Below are positions 1-6,120 of a stretch of DNA of 8,693 bases, one piece after another. The notes beneath the pieces were generated by a model that was not told the DNA's origin, made no database searches, and saw nothing but the letters and a program-made list of their open reading frames with translations. Numbering within the stretch: the stretch's first letter is position 1; the number at the start of each line of letters is the position of its first letter. Source of the stretch: Pseudomonadota bacterium (lineage in GTDB: Bacteria > Pseudomonadota > Alphaproteobacteria > Rhizobiales > Beijerinckiaceae); the NCBI GenBank assembly GCA_028876585.1, contig JAGWRL010000271.1, forward strand, positions 1-8,693, given 5' to 3'. Both the position numbers and the translations under genes were made by a program.

Positions 1-858
1 CAGCGCGTCGTCGAGGCCGCCGAGCAGCGTCGCCAACCGCCCGGTCGCGCCGCCCTCGGCGACATGGGTGTCAAAACCCTCGAAGGCGAGCGCGGCGATG
101 CGCGGCCCCGCCGGCGCCGCCATCAGCCGCGCCGCCCCGCGCGCGGCGCCGCGCATCTGCGCCACCACGTCGCCGCCCCCCTTCAACCCGTCCATATCGC
201 CGCCGCGCACCTGCCGTTCGGCGTCGAATCCCTCGCGCAGCGCCAGCGCCAGCGCCGGGTCGGCATGGTCGTATAGCTTGGCCAGCCGGGACAGCAGATC
301 GTCGCCGGGCGGCGGCAGATCGGCCGGCGCCCAGCCGAGCACGGGTTCGCGGCCGCGCAAGACCAGCGGCGGCAGATAGCCGACCGCGAACGCCGGCCCT
401 TGCGCGCGCTGCGCAACCGCGAGCGAGCCGACCGCCCGGTTGAGCCAGCCGCTCTGCGTCAGGCCGGGGCCGGGCATCCCGCTTTCCAGCACGTCCTGCC
501 CGTCGAAATGCGAGCGCTCGCGATAGTTGGTGGCGCAGGCGTGCACGATCAGCGCCTTCTTCGCAGCGTAGAGGCGGCCGAACGTTTTCATCGCCGGGTT
601 GAGGCCGAAGAAGCCGTCGAGCGGCAGCGCCGGATGCGCGCCGTCGCGCGACAGCGCCAGTTCGCGATGCAGGCCGGCATAATCGGGATCGCCGAGCGGG
701 CCGACGGCCGACAGGCCGTCCATCGCCCCGCGCAAAATGATCACGATCAGCCGCGGATCGCGCGAAGAGGCGCTCGCCCAGCGCGGCAGATTGGCGGCGG
801 CGGCCATCGCGGCGGCGGCGCCGACGAGGCCGCGACGGGTGAAGCGCGCCATGCTCAT
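1..858 (-). CDS. DUF1501 family protein with Tat signal (C-terminus beyond the left edge)
   Basis: The first 286 residues are in the window and the frame is still open at base 1. The protein begins with a twin-arginine signal: T-R-R-G-L-V at residues 7-12, an Ala-rich hydrophobic stretch at 11-22, and an ASA cleavage-like site at 28-30, so export by Tat to the periplasm is likely. Family hallmarks follow: RGAMDGLS at 43-50, SHFDGQD at 116-122 and FDTH at 262-265. DUF1501 proteins belong to the alkaline phosphatase/sulfatase-like superfamily, and His/Asp in such motifs are expected metal ligands; the substrate is unknown. The start at 858 was chosen because its ATGA overlaps the stop of the DUF1800 gene by 4 bp, which suggests translational coupling. 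A second in-frame ATG lies two codons later. I estimate about 100 residues are missing, judging from usual family length. Identification as DUF1501 is firm; the function is not known. Confidence 0.9.
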   Translation of the reverse strand, partial: MSMARFTRRGLVGAAAAMAAAANLPRWASASSRDPRLIVIILRGAMDGLSAVGPLGDPDYAGLHRELALSRDGAHPALPLDGFFGLNPAMKTFGRLYAAKKALIVHACATNYRERSHFDGQDVLESGMPGPGLTQSGWLNRAVGSLAVAQRAQGPAFAVGYLPPLVLRGREPVLGWAPADLPPPGDDLLSRLAKLYDHADPALALALREGFDAERQVRGGDMDGLKGGGDVVAQMRGAARGAARLMAAPAGPRIAALAFEGFDTHVAEGGATGRLATLLGGLDDAL

Positions 859-2222
859 CTCCGCTGGAAATCGGGCGAAAGGATCATCAGCGCATAGGCC
901 TGCGCCCGCGTCTCCGCGTGCAGCACCGTCTCGCGCGTCATGTCGGCCGCGTCGGGCAGCACGCGGGCCAGCAGTTCGCGAGGGGCCGGCGCGTCCTTGG
1001 CGATGCGCCCGAGGCCGGCCGCGACCTGCACCCGCGTCTTGATCCCTTCGGGCGAGGCCCAGGCGTCGGCGGCGTCGGGAAAGCCGTTGGGGCCGCCGGG
1101 GCTCCACAGCGGCATCCCCAGCAGCGTCATCGACGAGAGAATGCGATTGGGCTGCGACGGGTCGAGCCCGAGCGCCCGCCAGCTTGCGATCATCATCTGC
1201 CAGGGATCGCGCATTTTTGTCGCCGGCGCGCTCCAGGCGTCCTCGTCGGCGATCAGCGCGCGGGCGAGCGCGCCGAGATCGCCGTCGGTTTGCAGGAAAA
1301 CGTCGGTCAGGCGCGCGACCAGCCCGGCGGGGGGAGCATCGGCGACGAAGGCGCGGGCGAATTTCGCCGCGATATGGCGCGCCGTGGCGGGCGCGCGGGC
1401 GAGATCGGCCAGCGCCGCCTCGCCCTGCGCCACGCCCTCCTGCTCATAGCGGGTTTGCAGCAGCGTGCGCGTCCCGCCCTCGTGCGCATTGGCGTTGAAC
1501 GCGAAGCCGCCGGGGAGCCCGAGCTTGCCGTCGCGCCCGGCCACCGTCCAGCCGGTCAGTGTCCGCGCCAGTTCGCCGACGTCGCTTTGCGCATAGCCGC
1601 CGTCGACGCCGAGCGTGTGCAATTCGAGGATTTCTCGGCCGAAATTCTCGTTCAGGCCCTTTTTGGCGCGCTGGCCCTGGCGCGAGTTCGGCCCGATCGA
1701 CTGCACGTTGTCGAGATAGACCAGCATCGCGGGATGGCGCTCGACCGCTTGCAGCATGTCGACGAAGCGGCCGAGCACATGCGGGCGGATCGCCTCGCGC
1801 TCGTAAGCCCCGGCAAGGGCGCGCACCGACAGGCCCTTGGCGGCGGAGATGCAGAAATGGTTCGACCAGAAGGCGACCAGCCGCTCGACGAAGCCGATCT
1901 CCGCCGCGCAGGCCGCCTCGATCCGCGCCGTCGCCTCCTGCTTGAAGATCGCGGCGATCGGCGACGGCTTCGGCGCGGCCGGCGTTTTCTGCGCCTGCGC
2001 CCGCTCGGCAGCGAGTTCGACGAAGGTCGTCATGGCCTCGACGCCCGATTTCAGTTCGGGGCCGGCGAGCGCGCCCGCGCCGGGCGCAGCCAGTTCCGCC
2101 GCCAACGCGTCGCGCGGATCGCCGGCGCGCGGCTCCGCCTTGCCCAGCGCGCCCAGGCCAAAGCGGGAGAACGCCGTCGACCATTTCGCCGTCGCGCGAG
2201 CCATCCAGGCGCCCTCGTCCAT
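855..2222 (-). CDS. DUF1800 family protein
   Basis: The 455-residue product carries DUF1800 hallmarks in order: FWSNHF at 118-123, LVYLDN at 167-172, NENFGREILELHTLG at 191-205, the ELARTLTGW stretch at 217-225, NAHEGGTRTLL at 245-255, AKFARAF at 286-292, DPWQMM at 339-344, GPNGFPDAADAW at 377-388 and the terminal MILSPDFQRR at 446-455. The family has no established biochemical role. It is usually encoded just ahead of a DUF1501 protein, as here, and the two probably act together. I see no signal peptide. The start is uncertain. The ATG at 2222 has no Shine-Dalgarno sequence and would lie only about 10 nt from the predicted transcription start. The in-frame ATG at 2204 (residue 7, MARATAKW) has GAGG 8 nt upstream and may be the true start, giving 449 residues. 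The stop overlaps the DUF1501 start by ATGA. Family assignment is secure. Confidence 0.93.
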   Translation of the reverse strand: MDEGAWMARATAKWSTAFSRFGLGALGKAEPRAGDPRDALAAELAAPGAGALAGPELKSGVEAMTTFVELAAERAQAQKTPAAPKPSPIAAIFKQEATARIEAACAAEIGFVERLVAFWSNHFCISAAKGLSVRALAGAYEREAIRPHVLGRFVDMLQAVERHPAMLVYLDNVQSIGPNSRQGQRAKKGLNENFGREILELHTLGVDGGYAQSDVGELARTLTGWTVAGRDGKLGLPGGFAFNANAHEGGTRTLLQTRYEQEGVAQGEAALADLARAPATARHIAAKFARAFVADAPPAGLVARLTDVFLQTDGDLGALARALIADEDAWSAPATKMRDPWQMMIASWRALGLDPSQPNRILSSMTLLGMPLWSPGGPNGFPDAADAWASPEGIKTRVQVAAGLGRIAKDAPAPRELLARVLPDAADMTRETVLHAETRAQAYALMILSPDFQRR

Positions 2223-2239
2223 GTCGCCGAAACGATTGA

Positions 2240-2267
2240 AGCATATGGCTTCTGACCCGATTGTGAA
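2240..2267 (-). promoter_or_regulatory. Possible sigma70-type promoter of the DUF1800-DUF1501 operon
   Basis: Read on the minus strand there is TTCACA (2267-2262), a 16-bp spacer, then TATGCT (2245-2240). These match TTGACA at five of six positions and TATAAT at four of six. Transcription would begin near 2233, leaving a leader of about 10 nt to the first ATG and about 29 nt to the second. That spacing favours the second ATG as the translation start. Prediction by eye only. Confidence 0.4.
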
Positions 2268-2362
2268 GGCAATGCGGCCTTTTTGCGGGAGCGGCGGCCG
2301 GGGCTTTGCGCCGTTTTCCCCGCCAAATCACGTTTCAGGTCTGTCCGCCCGCGCGGAAGCCC

Positions 2363-2370
2363 TATATATC
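2363..2370 (+). promoter_or_regulatory. Possible -10 element of the response-regulator operon
   Basis: The AT-only run TATATAT (2363-2369) stands out in a very GC-rich spacer about 45 bp before the response-regulator start, the right distance for a -10 box. No good TTGACA-like -35 lies 16-18 bp upstream, so the promoter may need an activator or another sigma factor. The rest of the 2223-2413 spacer shows no gene. It contains only a weak AAGGC/GCCTT hairpin followed by T residues near 2266-2285. Confidence 0.3.
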
Positions 2371-2413
2371 GGGGCCTAAGACCTAACAGGGAATGGCCCG
2401 TCGAAGGAGGCCC

Positions 2414-3100
2414 ATGAGTCAGCAGAGGCGGATCCTGGTTGTCGACGACGACAGTGATCTCAGGATGGCGCTCGGCGAACAATTGAGCTTGCACCCCGAG
2501 TTCAGCGTGGTCGAAGCCGGCGACGTCGCGGCCGCGCGCGCGGCGGTCGCGGCGCACTCGCCCGACCTCGTCATCATGGACATCGGCCTGCCCGACATGG
2601 ACGGGCGCGAGGGCGTGCGGCTATTGCGCGCCGAAGGCTTCAAGCGCCCGATCATCCTGCTGACGGGGCGCGATTCCGACGCCGACACGGTGATCGGGCT
2701 GGAGGCGGGCGCCAACGATTATATCGTCAAGCCGTTCCGCTTCGCGGTGCTGCTCGCCCGCATTCGCGTGCAGATGCGCCAGCACGAGGCGAGCGCGGAG
2801 GCCGAATTCCAGATCGGTAAATACAGTTTTCGCCCGGCCAACAAGATGCTGCTGGACGCGCGCGGCGGCAAGCTGCGGCTGACCGAAAAGGAAGCCGCGA
2901 TCCTGCGCTTCCTGCATCGCGCCGAACGTCAGAGCGTGGCGCGCGAAACGCTGCTGCGCGAGGTCTGGGGCTATAACGCCAATGTGACCACGCATACGCT
3001 GGAAACCCACATCTACCGGCTGCGGCAGAAGATCGAGGACAATCCGGCCGACGCGCAGCTTCTCGTCACCGACGGCGGCGGCTACAAGTTGTTGCCGTGA
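2414..3100 (+). CDS. OmpR/PhoB-type response regulator transcription factor
   Basis: This 228-residue two-component response regulator has an N-terminal receiver domain (about 6-120) and a C-terminal winged-helix DNA-binding domain (about 135-228). In the receiver the acidic pocket is D11-D12-D13, the phosphoacceptor is D56 in VIMDIGLPDMDG, the switch threonine is T84 in LLTGRDSD and the conserved lysine is K106 in YIVKPF. All key residues are present, so phosphorylation should work. The effector domain shows LRLTEKEAAIL, the recognition-helix region NVTTHTLETHIYRLRQKI (190-207) and the terminal wing GGGYKLLP. The start at 2414 was chosen because AAGGAGG (2404-2410) lies just before it and homologues begin close to the ILVVDDD strand. 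The upstream in-frame ATG at 2393 would add seven mostly basic residues and has no spaced ribosome site. No histidine kinase is adjacent, so the regulator is an orphan locally and its target genes are unknown. It is followed after 16 nt by the cyclic-nucleotide-binding gene. Confidence 0.95.
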   Translation: MSQQRRILVVDDDSDLRMALGEQLSLHPEFSVVEAGDVAAARAAVAAHSPDLVIMDIGLPDMDGREGVRLLRAEGFKRPIILLTGRDSDADTVIGLEAGANDYIVKPFRFAVLLARIRVQMRQHEASAEAEFQIGKYSFRPANKMLLDARGGKLRLTEKEAAILRFLHRAERQSVARETLLREVWGYNANVTTHTLETHIYRLRQKIEDNPADAQLLVTDGGGYKLLP

Positions 3101-3116
3101 GCGCGAGAGGACCAGC

Positions 3117-3566
3117 GTGAGCCTCGACGCCGACGTCCGCCGGCTCGCCGGCGCCAGACCCCTCGACAAGCTGCCGCGCGAGGCGCTGCAACTGCTCGCC
3201 TTCTCCTGCCAGAAGCGCAGCCTGCATTCCGGCGAGGCGCTGTTTGCCGCCGGCGAGGCGGCGGAGGGCGCGTTTTTCGTACTCGAAGGCGAGATCGTGC
3301 TGCGCCGCGATCAGGCGGAGCGCCGCGCTGGCGCTGGCGTATTGATCGGCGAGCAGGCGTTGCTGGCGCAGACGTTGCGCCCGGCCGACGCGACCGCCGC
3401 GCGCGAATCTTTGCTGCTCAGCATCCCGCGCGAAACCTTCCGCCGCGTGTTGTCGGAATTTCCCGAAAGCGCGGAAAAAATTCATCGCGACCAGCTTGCG
3501 CGGACGCGCAAGCTGGTCGCCGCGTTGGAGGGCGTGCAGCGGCGCGCCTTCGCCCGCCGCGCATGA
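3117..3566 (+). CDS. Cyclic-nucleotide-binding domain protein (Crp-like sensor domain only)
   Basis: This 149-residue protein consists almost wholly of a Crp-type cyclic-nucleotide-binding beta-roll. It shows LHSGEALFAAGEAAEGAFFVLEGEIVL spread over 36-62, a phosphate-binding-cassette region with G78-E79 and R88 (IGEQALLAQTLRPADATAA), and the closing strand and helix SLLLSIPRETFRRVL (98-112). A helical, basic tail follows. There is no helix-turn-helix, unlike Crp/Fnr factors of about 220 residues, so it probably senses a ligand and acts through a partner protein rather than on DNA. Glu79 and Arg88 are the residues that would hold the ribose and phosphate, but the cassette is atypical (RPADATAA rather than the usual R-S/T-A form), so binding of cAMP or cGMP is not assured. 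The GTG start is preceded by GAGAGG (3105-3110) with a 6-nt gap. It lies 16 nt after the response regulator and overlaps the next gene by ATGA. A perfect inverted repeat sits in its 3' part. Confidence 0.85.
   Translation: MSLDADVRRLAGARPLDKLPREALQLLAFSCQKRSLHSGEALFAAGEAAEGAFFVLEGEIVLRRDQAERRAGAGVLIGEQALLAQTLRPADATAARESLLLSIPRETFRRVLSEFPESAEKIHRDQLARTRKLVAALEGVQRRAFARRA
3487..3520 (+). repeat. Perfect 15-bp inverted repeat with 4-nt loop inside the coding sequence
   Basis: GCGACCAGCTTGCGC (3487-3501) and GCGCAAGCTGGTCGC (3506-3520) are exact reverse complements separated by GGAC. The mRNA can form a very stable hairpin about 45 nt before the stop of the cyclic-nucleotide-binding gene and the start of the metallopeptidase gene. 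No T-tract follows, so this is not a standard intrinsic terminator. It encodes part of the helical tail (about residues 124-135). Confidence 0.9.
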
Positions 3567-3970
3567 GCGACCCCGGCCCCTGGCGCGCGCCTGATCTCGA
3601 CGCCATCGACGCGCTCGCCGCCCGCGCCTTCGCCGCGCTGCCCGAATCGTTCCGCCGCCTGTGCGAGGGCCTGGTGATTCGCGTCGTCGATTTTCCCGAC
3701 GACGAGACGCTCGACGAGATGAACGCGCGGACCGAGTTCGATCTGCTCGGCCTGTTTCGCGGCCACGGCCTCGCCCAGGCCGGGGCGACGGCGCCGACGG
3801 GCATGCCGCCGAACATGATCTGGCTCTACCGCCGGCCGCTGCTCGACTATTGGTGCGAGGGCGAGGACACGCTCGAAGCCGTCGTCACCCATGTGCTGAT
3901 TCACGAGATCGGCCACCACTTCGGCCTCTCCGACGCCGACATGGAAGCGATCGAAGCCCGCAATCCTTGA
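3563..3970 (+). CDS. Zincin-like metallopeptidase family protein
   Basis: This 135-residue protein of the small bacterial zincin-like family (Pfam Zincin_1, formerly DUF1025) carries the signature HEIGHHFGLSD at 114-124. H114 and H118 are expected zinc ligands, E115 the catalytic base, and D124 fits the third ligand of an HExxHxxGxxD motif. Upstream elements typical of the family are present: a helical start (DAIDALAARAFAALPESFRR, 13-32), VIRVVDFPDD (38-47) and a hydrophobic strand IWLYRRPLLD (86-95) before the metal-binding helix. There is no signal peptide or membrane segment, so it should be cytoplasmic. No substrate is established for the family. The ATG overlaps the previous stop by 4 bp (ATGA), which implies translational coupling and a shared operon with the response regulator and cyclic-nucleotide-binding gene. 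The motif is complete, so catalytic activity is plausible. Confidence 0.9.
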   Translation: MSDPGPWRAPDLDAIDALAARAFAALPESFRRLCEGLVIRVVDFPDDETLDEMNARTEFDLLGLFRGHGLAQAGATAPTGMPPNMIWLYRRPLLDYWCEGEDTLEAVVTHVLIHEIGHHFGLSDADMEAIEARNP

Positions 3971-3982
3971 GATTTTGGCCCC

Positions 3983-4012
3983 TTCACAAGGCCGTCATCG
4001 TTGGACTACACT
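3983..4012 (+). promoter_or_regulatory. Possible sigma70-type promoter of the HNH gene
   Basis: TTCACA (3983-3988), an 18-bp spacer and TACACT (4007-4012) resemble a sigma70 promoter (five of six and four of six matches). It lies in the 101-bp gap between the metallopeptidase and HNH genes and would start transcription about 52 nt ahead of the TTG codon. The elements were found by eye. Confidence 0.4.
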
Positions 4013-4071
4013 GTCGCCCAGGGGCCGGCTCTTGGTCCGGTGTGCGAACCCATGGAGGAACGGAGCGTCTC

Positions 4072-4638
4072 TTGACGGTTCATGTCCACGCGGTGTCGCC
4101 GGAAACCTGTCCTGCATTGGTGCTCAATGCGGACTTTCGGCCGTTGAGCTACTATCCCCTGTCGATCTGGAGCTGGCAGGACGCGATCAAAGCCGTATTT
4201 CTCGATCGCGTAAACATCGTTTCCGAATACGACACCGCGGTGCGCAGCCCGACCTTCAGCATGCGCCTGCCCTCGGTCGTTTCGCTCAAATCCTACGTCA
4301 AGCCGTCGCGCTTTCCCGCCTTCACGCGGTTCAACGTGTTCTTGCGCGATCGCTTCACCTGCCAATATTGCGGCGCGCGCGAGGATCTGACCTTCGATCA
4401 CGTCGTGCCGCGCTCCAAGGGCGGCGTGACCTCGTGGCAGAACGTCGTCGCCGCCTGCTCCGCCTGCAACCTGCGCAAGGCCGACATGATGCCGGCCAAA
4501 GCCCATATGTTCCCCGCCCGACCGCCCTACCAGCCGAGCGTCCACGACCTGCACCAGAACGGCCGGCTGTTCCCGCCGAACTACCTGCACGCGAGCTGGA
4601 TGGATTACCTGTACTGGGACAGCGAGCTGGAGCCGTGA
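4072..4638 (+). CDS. HNH endonuclease family protein
   Basis: The protein is 188 residues from a TTG start. The N-terminal half ([19 protein letters not shown] at 15-33, then [19 protein letters not shown] at 35-53) matches the conserved HNH protein common in alphaproteobacteria. The HNH module follows: CQYC (C97, C100), [12 protein letters not shown] with D109-H110 as catalytic pair, N124, and CSACN (C129, C132, N133). The four cysteines should bind structural zinc and His110 should act in metal-dependent nucleic-acid cleavage; the natural substrate is unknown. The TTG at 4072 was chosen because CGGAG (4061-4065) sits 6 nt before it and family members begin near [20 protein letters not shown]. 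No in-frame ATG occurs until deep inside the conserved region. A GTG at 4042 is the alternative. The 3' end overlaps pyrF tail to tail by 34 bp. I see no restriction or mobile-element partner, so this looks like a resident chromosomal gene. Confidence 0.88.
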   Translation: MTVHVHAVSPETCPALVLNADFRPLSYYPLSIWSWQDAIKAVFLDRVNIVSEYDTAVRSPTFSMRLPSVVSLKSYVKPSRFPAFTRFNVFLRDRFTCQYCGAREDLTFDHVVPRSKGGVTSWQNVVAACSACNLRKADMMPAKAHMFPARPPYQPSVHDLHQNGRLFPPNYLHASWMDYLYWDSELEP

Positions 4639-5318
4639 GCGATCTCCGCCACGATCGCCTGCGCCGCCGCCCTCGGATCGGCGGCGCCCGTGATCGGCCG
4701 GCCGACCACGAGATAATCCGCCCCGTCCGCAATCGCCCGCCCCGGCGTCGCGACGCGCTTCTGGTCGCCCACCTCGCCGCCGGCCGGGCGGATGCCGGGG
4801 CAGACCAGCGTCAGCCGGCGCCCCTCCGCCCGCAACCCCGCGACTTCCGCCGCGCTCGCCACCAATCCAGCCAGCCCGATCGCCTCCGCCTGCGCGGCGC
4901 GGCGCGACACCAGCGCACGCGCCCCTAACGCATAGCCGGCTTCCGCCAGATCCGCGTCGTCGGCCGAGGTCAGCACGGAGACGCCGAGCACGCCGAGGCC
5001 CGAGCCAGCCGCGCCAGCGAGCGCGGCGCGCATCGTCTGCGGATAGGCGTGCACGGTGAGGAACGTCGCGCCGAGCCGCGCGATCTGGGCAGTGGCGCGC
5101 TCGACCGTGTGGGGGATGTCGTGCAGCTTCAGGTCGATGAAGACGCGCCGGCCCTCGCCGATCAGCCGCTCGGCCAGCCCCAGCCCGCCGCCGCCGTAGA
5201 TCAGCTCCATGCCGATCTTGTAGAACGTCACGCTGTCGCCGAGCCGCGCCACCAGCGCGCGCGCGTCCTCGGCGGTGGGAACGTCGAGCGCGACGATCAG
5301 CCGGTCGCGCGCGTTCAT
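4605..5318 (-). CDS. pyrF: Orotidine 5'-phosphate decarboxylase
   Basis: PyrF converts orotidine 5'-monophosphate to UMP, the last step of de novo pyrimidine nucleotide synthesis, in the cytoplasm. The 237-residue product has usual length and all signature residues: D12 in VALDVP, K34 in FYKIG, the catalytic cluster D62-K64-D67 in [10 protein letters not shown], the CPGIRP loop (173-178) and the phosphate-binding VVGRPIT at 204-210. The start at 5318 begins [13 protein letters not shown], right at the first beta-strand, and overlaps the stop of the PmtA-like gene by ATGA, indicating translational coupling. The TAA stop at 4605 lies inside the last codons of the convergent HNH gene. The final residues (about [10 protein letters not shown]) lie beyond the usual end of the barrel and fall in the overlap. 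Identification is firm. Confidence 0.97.
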   Translation of the reverse strand: MNARDRLIVALDVPTAEDARALVARLGDSVTFYKIGMELIYGGGGLGLAERLIGEGRRVFIDLKLHDIPHTVERATAQIARLGATFLTVHAYPQTMRAALAGAAGSGLGVLGVSVLTSADDADLAEAGYALGARALVSRRAAQAEAIGLAGLVASAAEVAGLRAEGRRLTLVCPGIRPAGGEVGDQKRVATPGRAIADGADYLVVGRPITGAADPRAAAQAIVAEIAHGSSSLSQYR

Positions 5319-6082
5319 GGCCGCTCGTCCGGCGGGCTGAGCCGTTCCGCCGCCTCGCGCAAAAATTCCTTCATCCGGTCGCCCTGGCGGTTGATCAGCG
5401 TCTCGGTGGCGCGGCGTTGCGCGGCGAAGCGGGCGCCGAGCCGCTCGGCGTGGTCGATCAGTTTGGTGAACTTCGGCCCATGCGCGGGCGCCGCGCCCGG
5501 CCGGCGATAGGTCCACACGCTGGCGGGCGGCAGATTGCGCAGGATCGGCGCGCCGCTGCGCCCGACATAGCGGCCCGCGCACGCCTCGCGCGGAAACGGC
5601 GAGCGCAGGCCGTAGGTGAATTGCACGAACAATCCGTCCGGCCCCATCAGTTCGAACGCCTCGTCGAGCAGGCGCGACCGGCGGGCGGGCGGCTCGTTGA
5701 GCAGCGGCAGGCTCGACACCACCGCCGCCACCGGCTGCGTCACCTGCCCCGCCAAGGTCTCGCGCAAGGCGTAGGCGTCGCCGCGCAACACATGGGTGAG
5801 TGGAAAGCGCTCGGCCAGCAGTTTGCAGAAATAGGGATCGTATTCGACCAGCAGCAGCCGCTCGCGTCGCACGCCGCGCGCCAGCAGCGCCTTGGTCACC
5901 GGCCCGGTGCCGGGGCCGAGTTCGATGACGAGGCCGGACGCCTGCGGATCGACCGCGCGCGCGAGTTCACGCGCCAGGAACGGGCTCGACGGCGCCACCG
6001 CCCCGGTGCGCTTCGGGTCGCCGAGAAAGCGGCGCAGGAAAGTTTCCTCGTCGCTCGGCGGCTTTCGCTTCAGCCGACCCAC
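5315..6082 (-). CDS. pmtA: PmtA-like phospholipid N-methyltransferase with a C-terminal extension
   Basis: This class I SAM-dependent methyltransferase of 255 residues would methylate phosphatidylethanolamine stepwise toward phosphatidylcholine at the inner membrane surface. Visible features are [19 protein letters not shown] (15-33), typical of PmtA N-termini, SAM motif [10 protein letters not shown] (52-60), acidic E80 of motif II, D102, [11 protein letters not shown] (121-131, the SLPLLN-type motif of this subfamily), QFTYG (154-158) and [12 protein letters not shown] (183-194). In rhizobial PmtA proteins, as I recall them, the chain ends near that point at about 200 residues. Here about 60 further charged, helical residues follow. 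The start is GTG at 6082, with AAGGGG 6 nt upstream on the minus strand. It lies 30 bp after dnaJ and overlaps pyrF by ATGA. The rRNA dimethyltransferase family (KsgA-like) is a distant relative and the main alternative, but the motifs fit PmtA better. Confidence 0.82.
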   Translation of the reverse strand: MGRLKRKPPSDEETFLRRFLGDPKRTGAVAPSSPFLARELARAVDPQASGLVIELGPGTGPVTKALLARGVRRERLLLVEYDPYFCKLLAERFPLTHVLRGDAYALRETLAGQVTQPVAAVVSSLPLLNEPPARRSRLLDEAFELMGPDGLFVQFTYGLRSPFPREACAGRYVGRSGAPILRNLPPASVWTYRRPGAAPAHGPKFTKLIDHAERLGARFAAQRRATETLINRQGDRMKEFLREAAERLSPPDERP

Positions 6083-6091
6083 ACTCCACCC

Positions 6092-6120
6092 CTTACCCCA
6101 GGTCTGACGATCTTACCCCA
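6092..6120. repeat. 9-bp direct repeat at the dnaJ/pmtA junction
   Basis: CTTACCCCA occurs at 6092-6100 and again at 6112-6120, exactly 20 bp apart. On the minus strand one copy (TGGGGTAAG) contains the dnaJ stop codon and the other supplies the AAGGGG ribosome site of the PmtA-like gene. It may be a small tandem duplication or chance. Confidence 0.6.

Noticed and set aside
918..2255. A 445-codon open frame on the plus strand
   Set aside because: It is antisense to the DUF1800 gene, which has many clear family motifs, while this frame has none.
2266..2285. AAGGC/GCCTT hairpin followed by T residues, terminator-like on the plus strand
   Set aside because: No plus-strand gene ends before it, the stem is only 5 bp and the T-run is short. 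It is probably chance in the divergent spacer.
3661..4071. Upstream extension of the HNH reading frame
   Set aside because: The frame is open by chance through the metallopeptidase gene. Its translation there is Arg-rich with no similarity to HNH proteins, and a ribosome site supports the TTG at 4072.
4072..4638. HNH gene as part of a restriction or mobile system
   Set aside because: No methyltransferase, integrase, repeats or change in base composition accompanies it. The protein resembles the chromosomal HNH family common in alphaproteobacteria.
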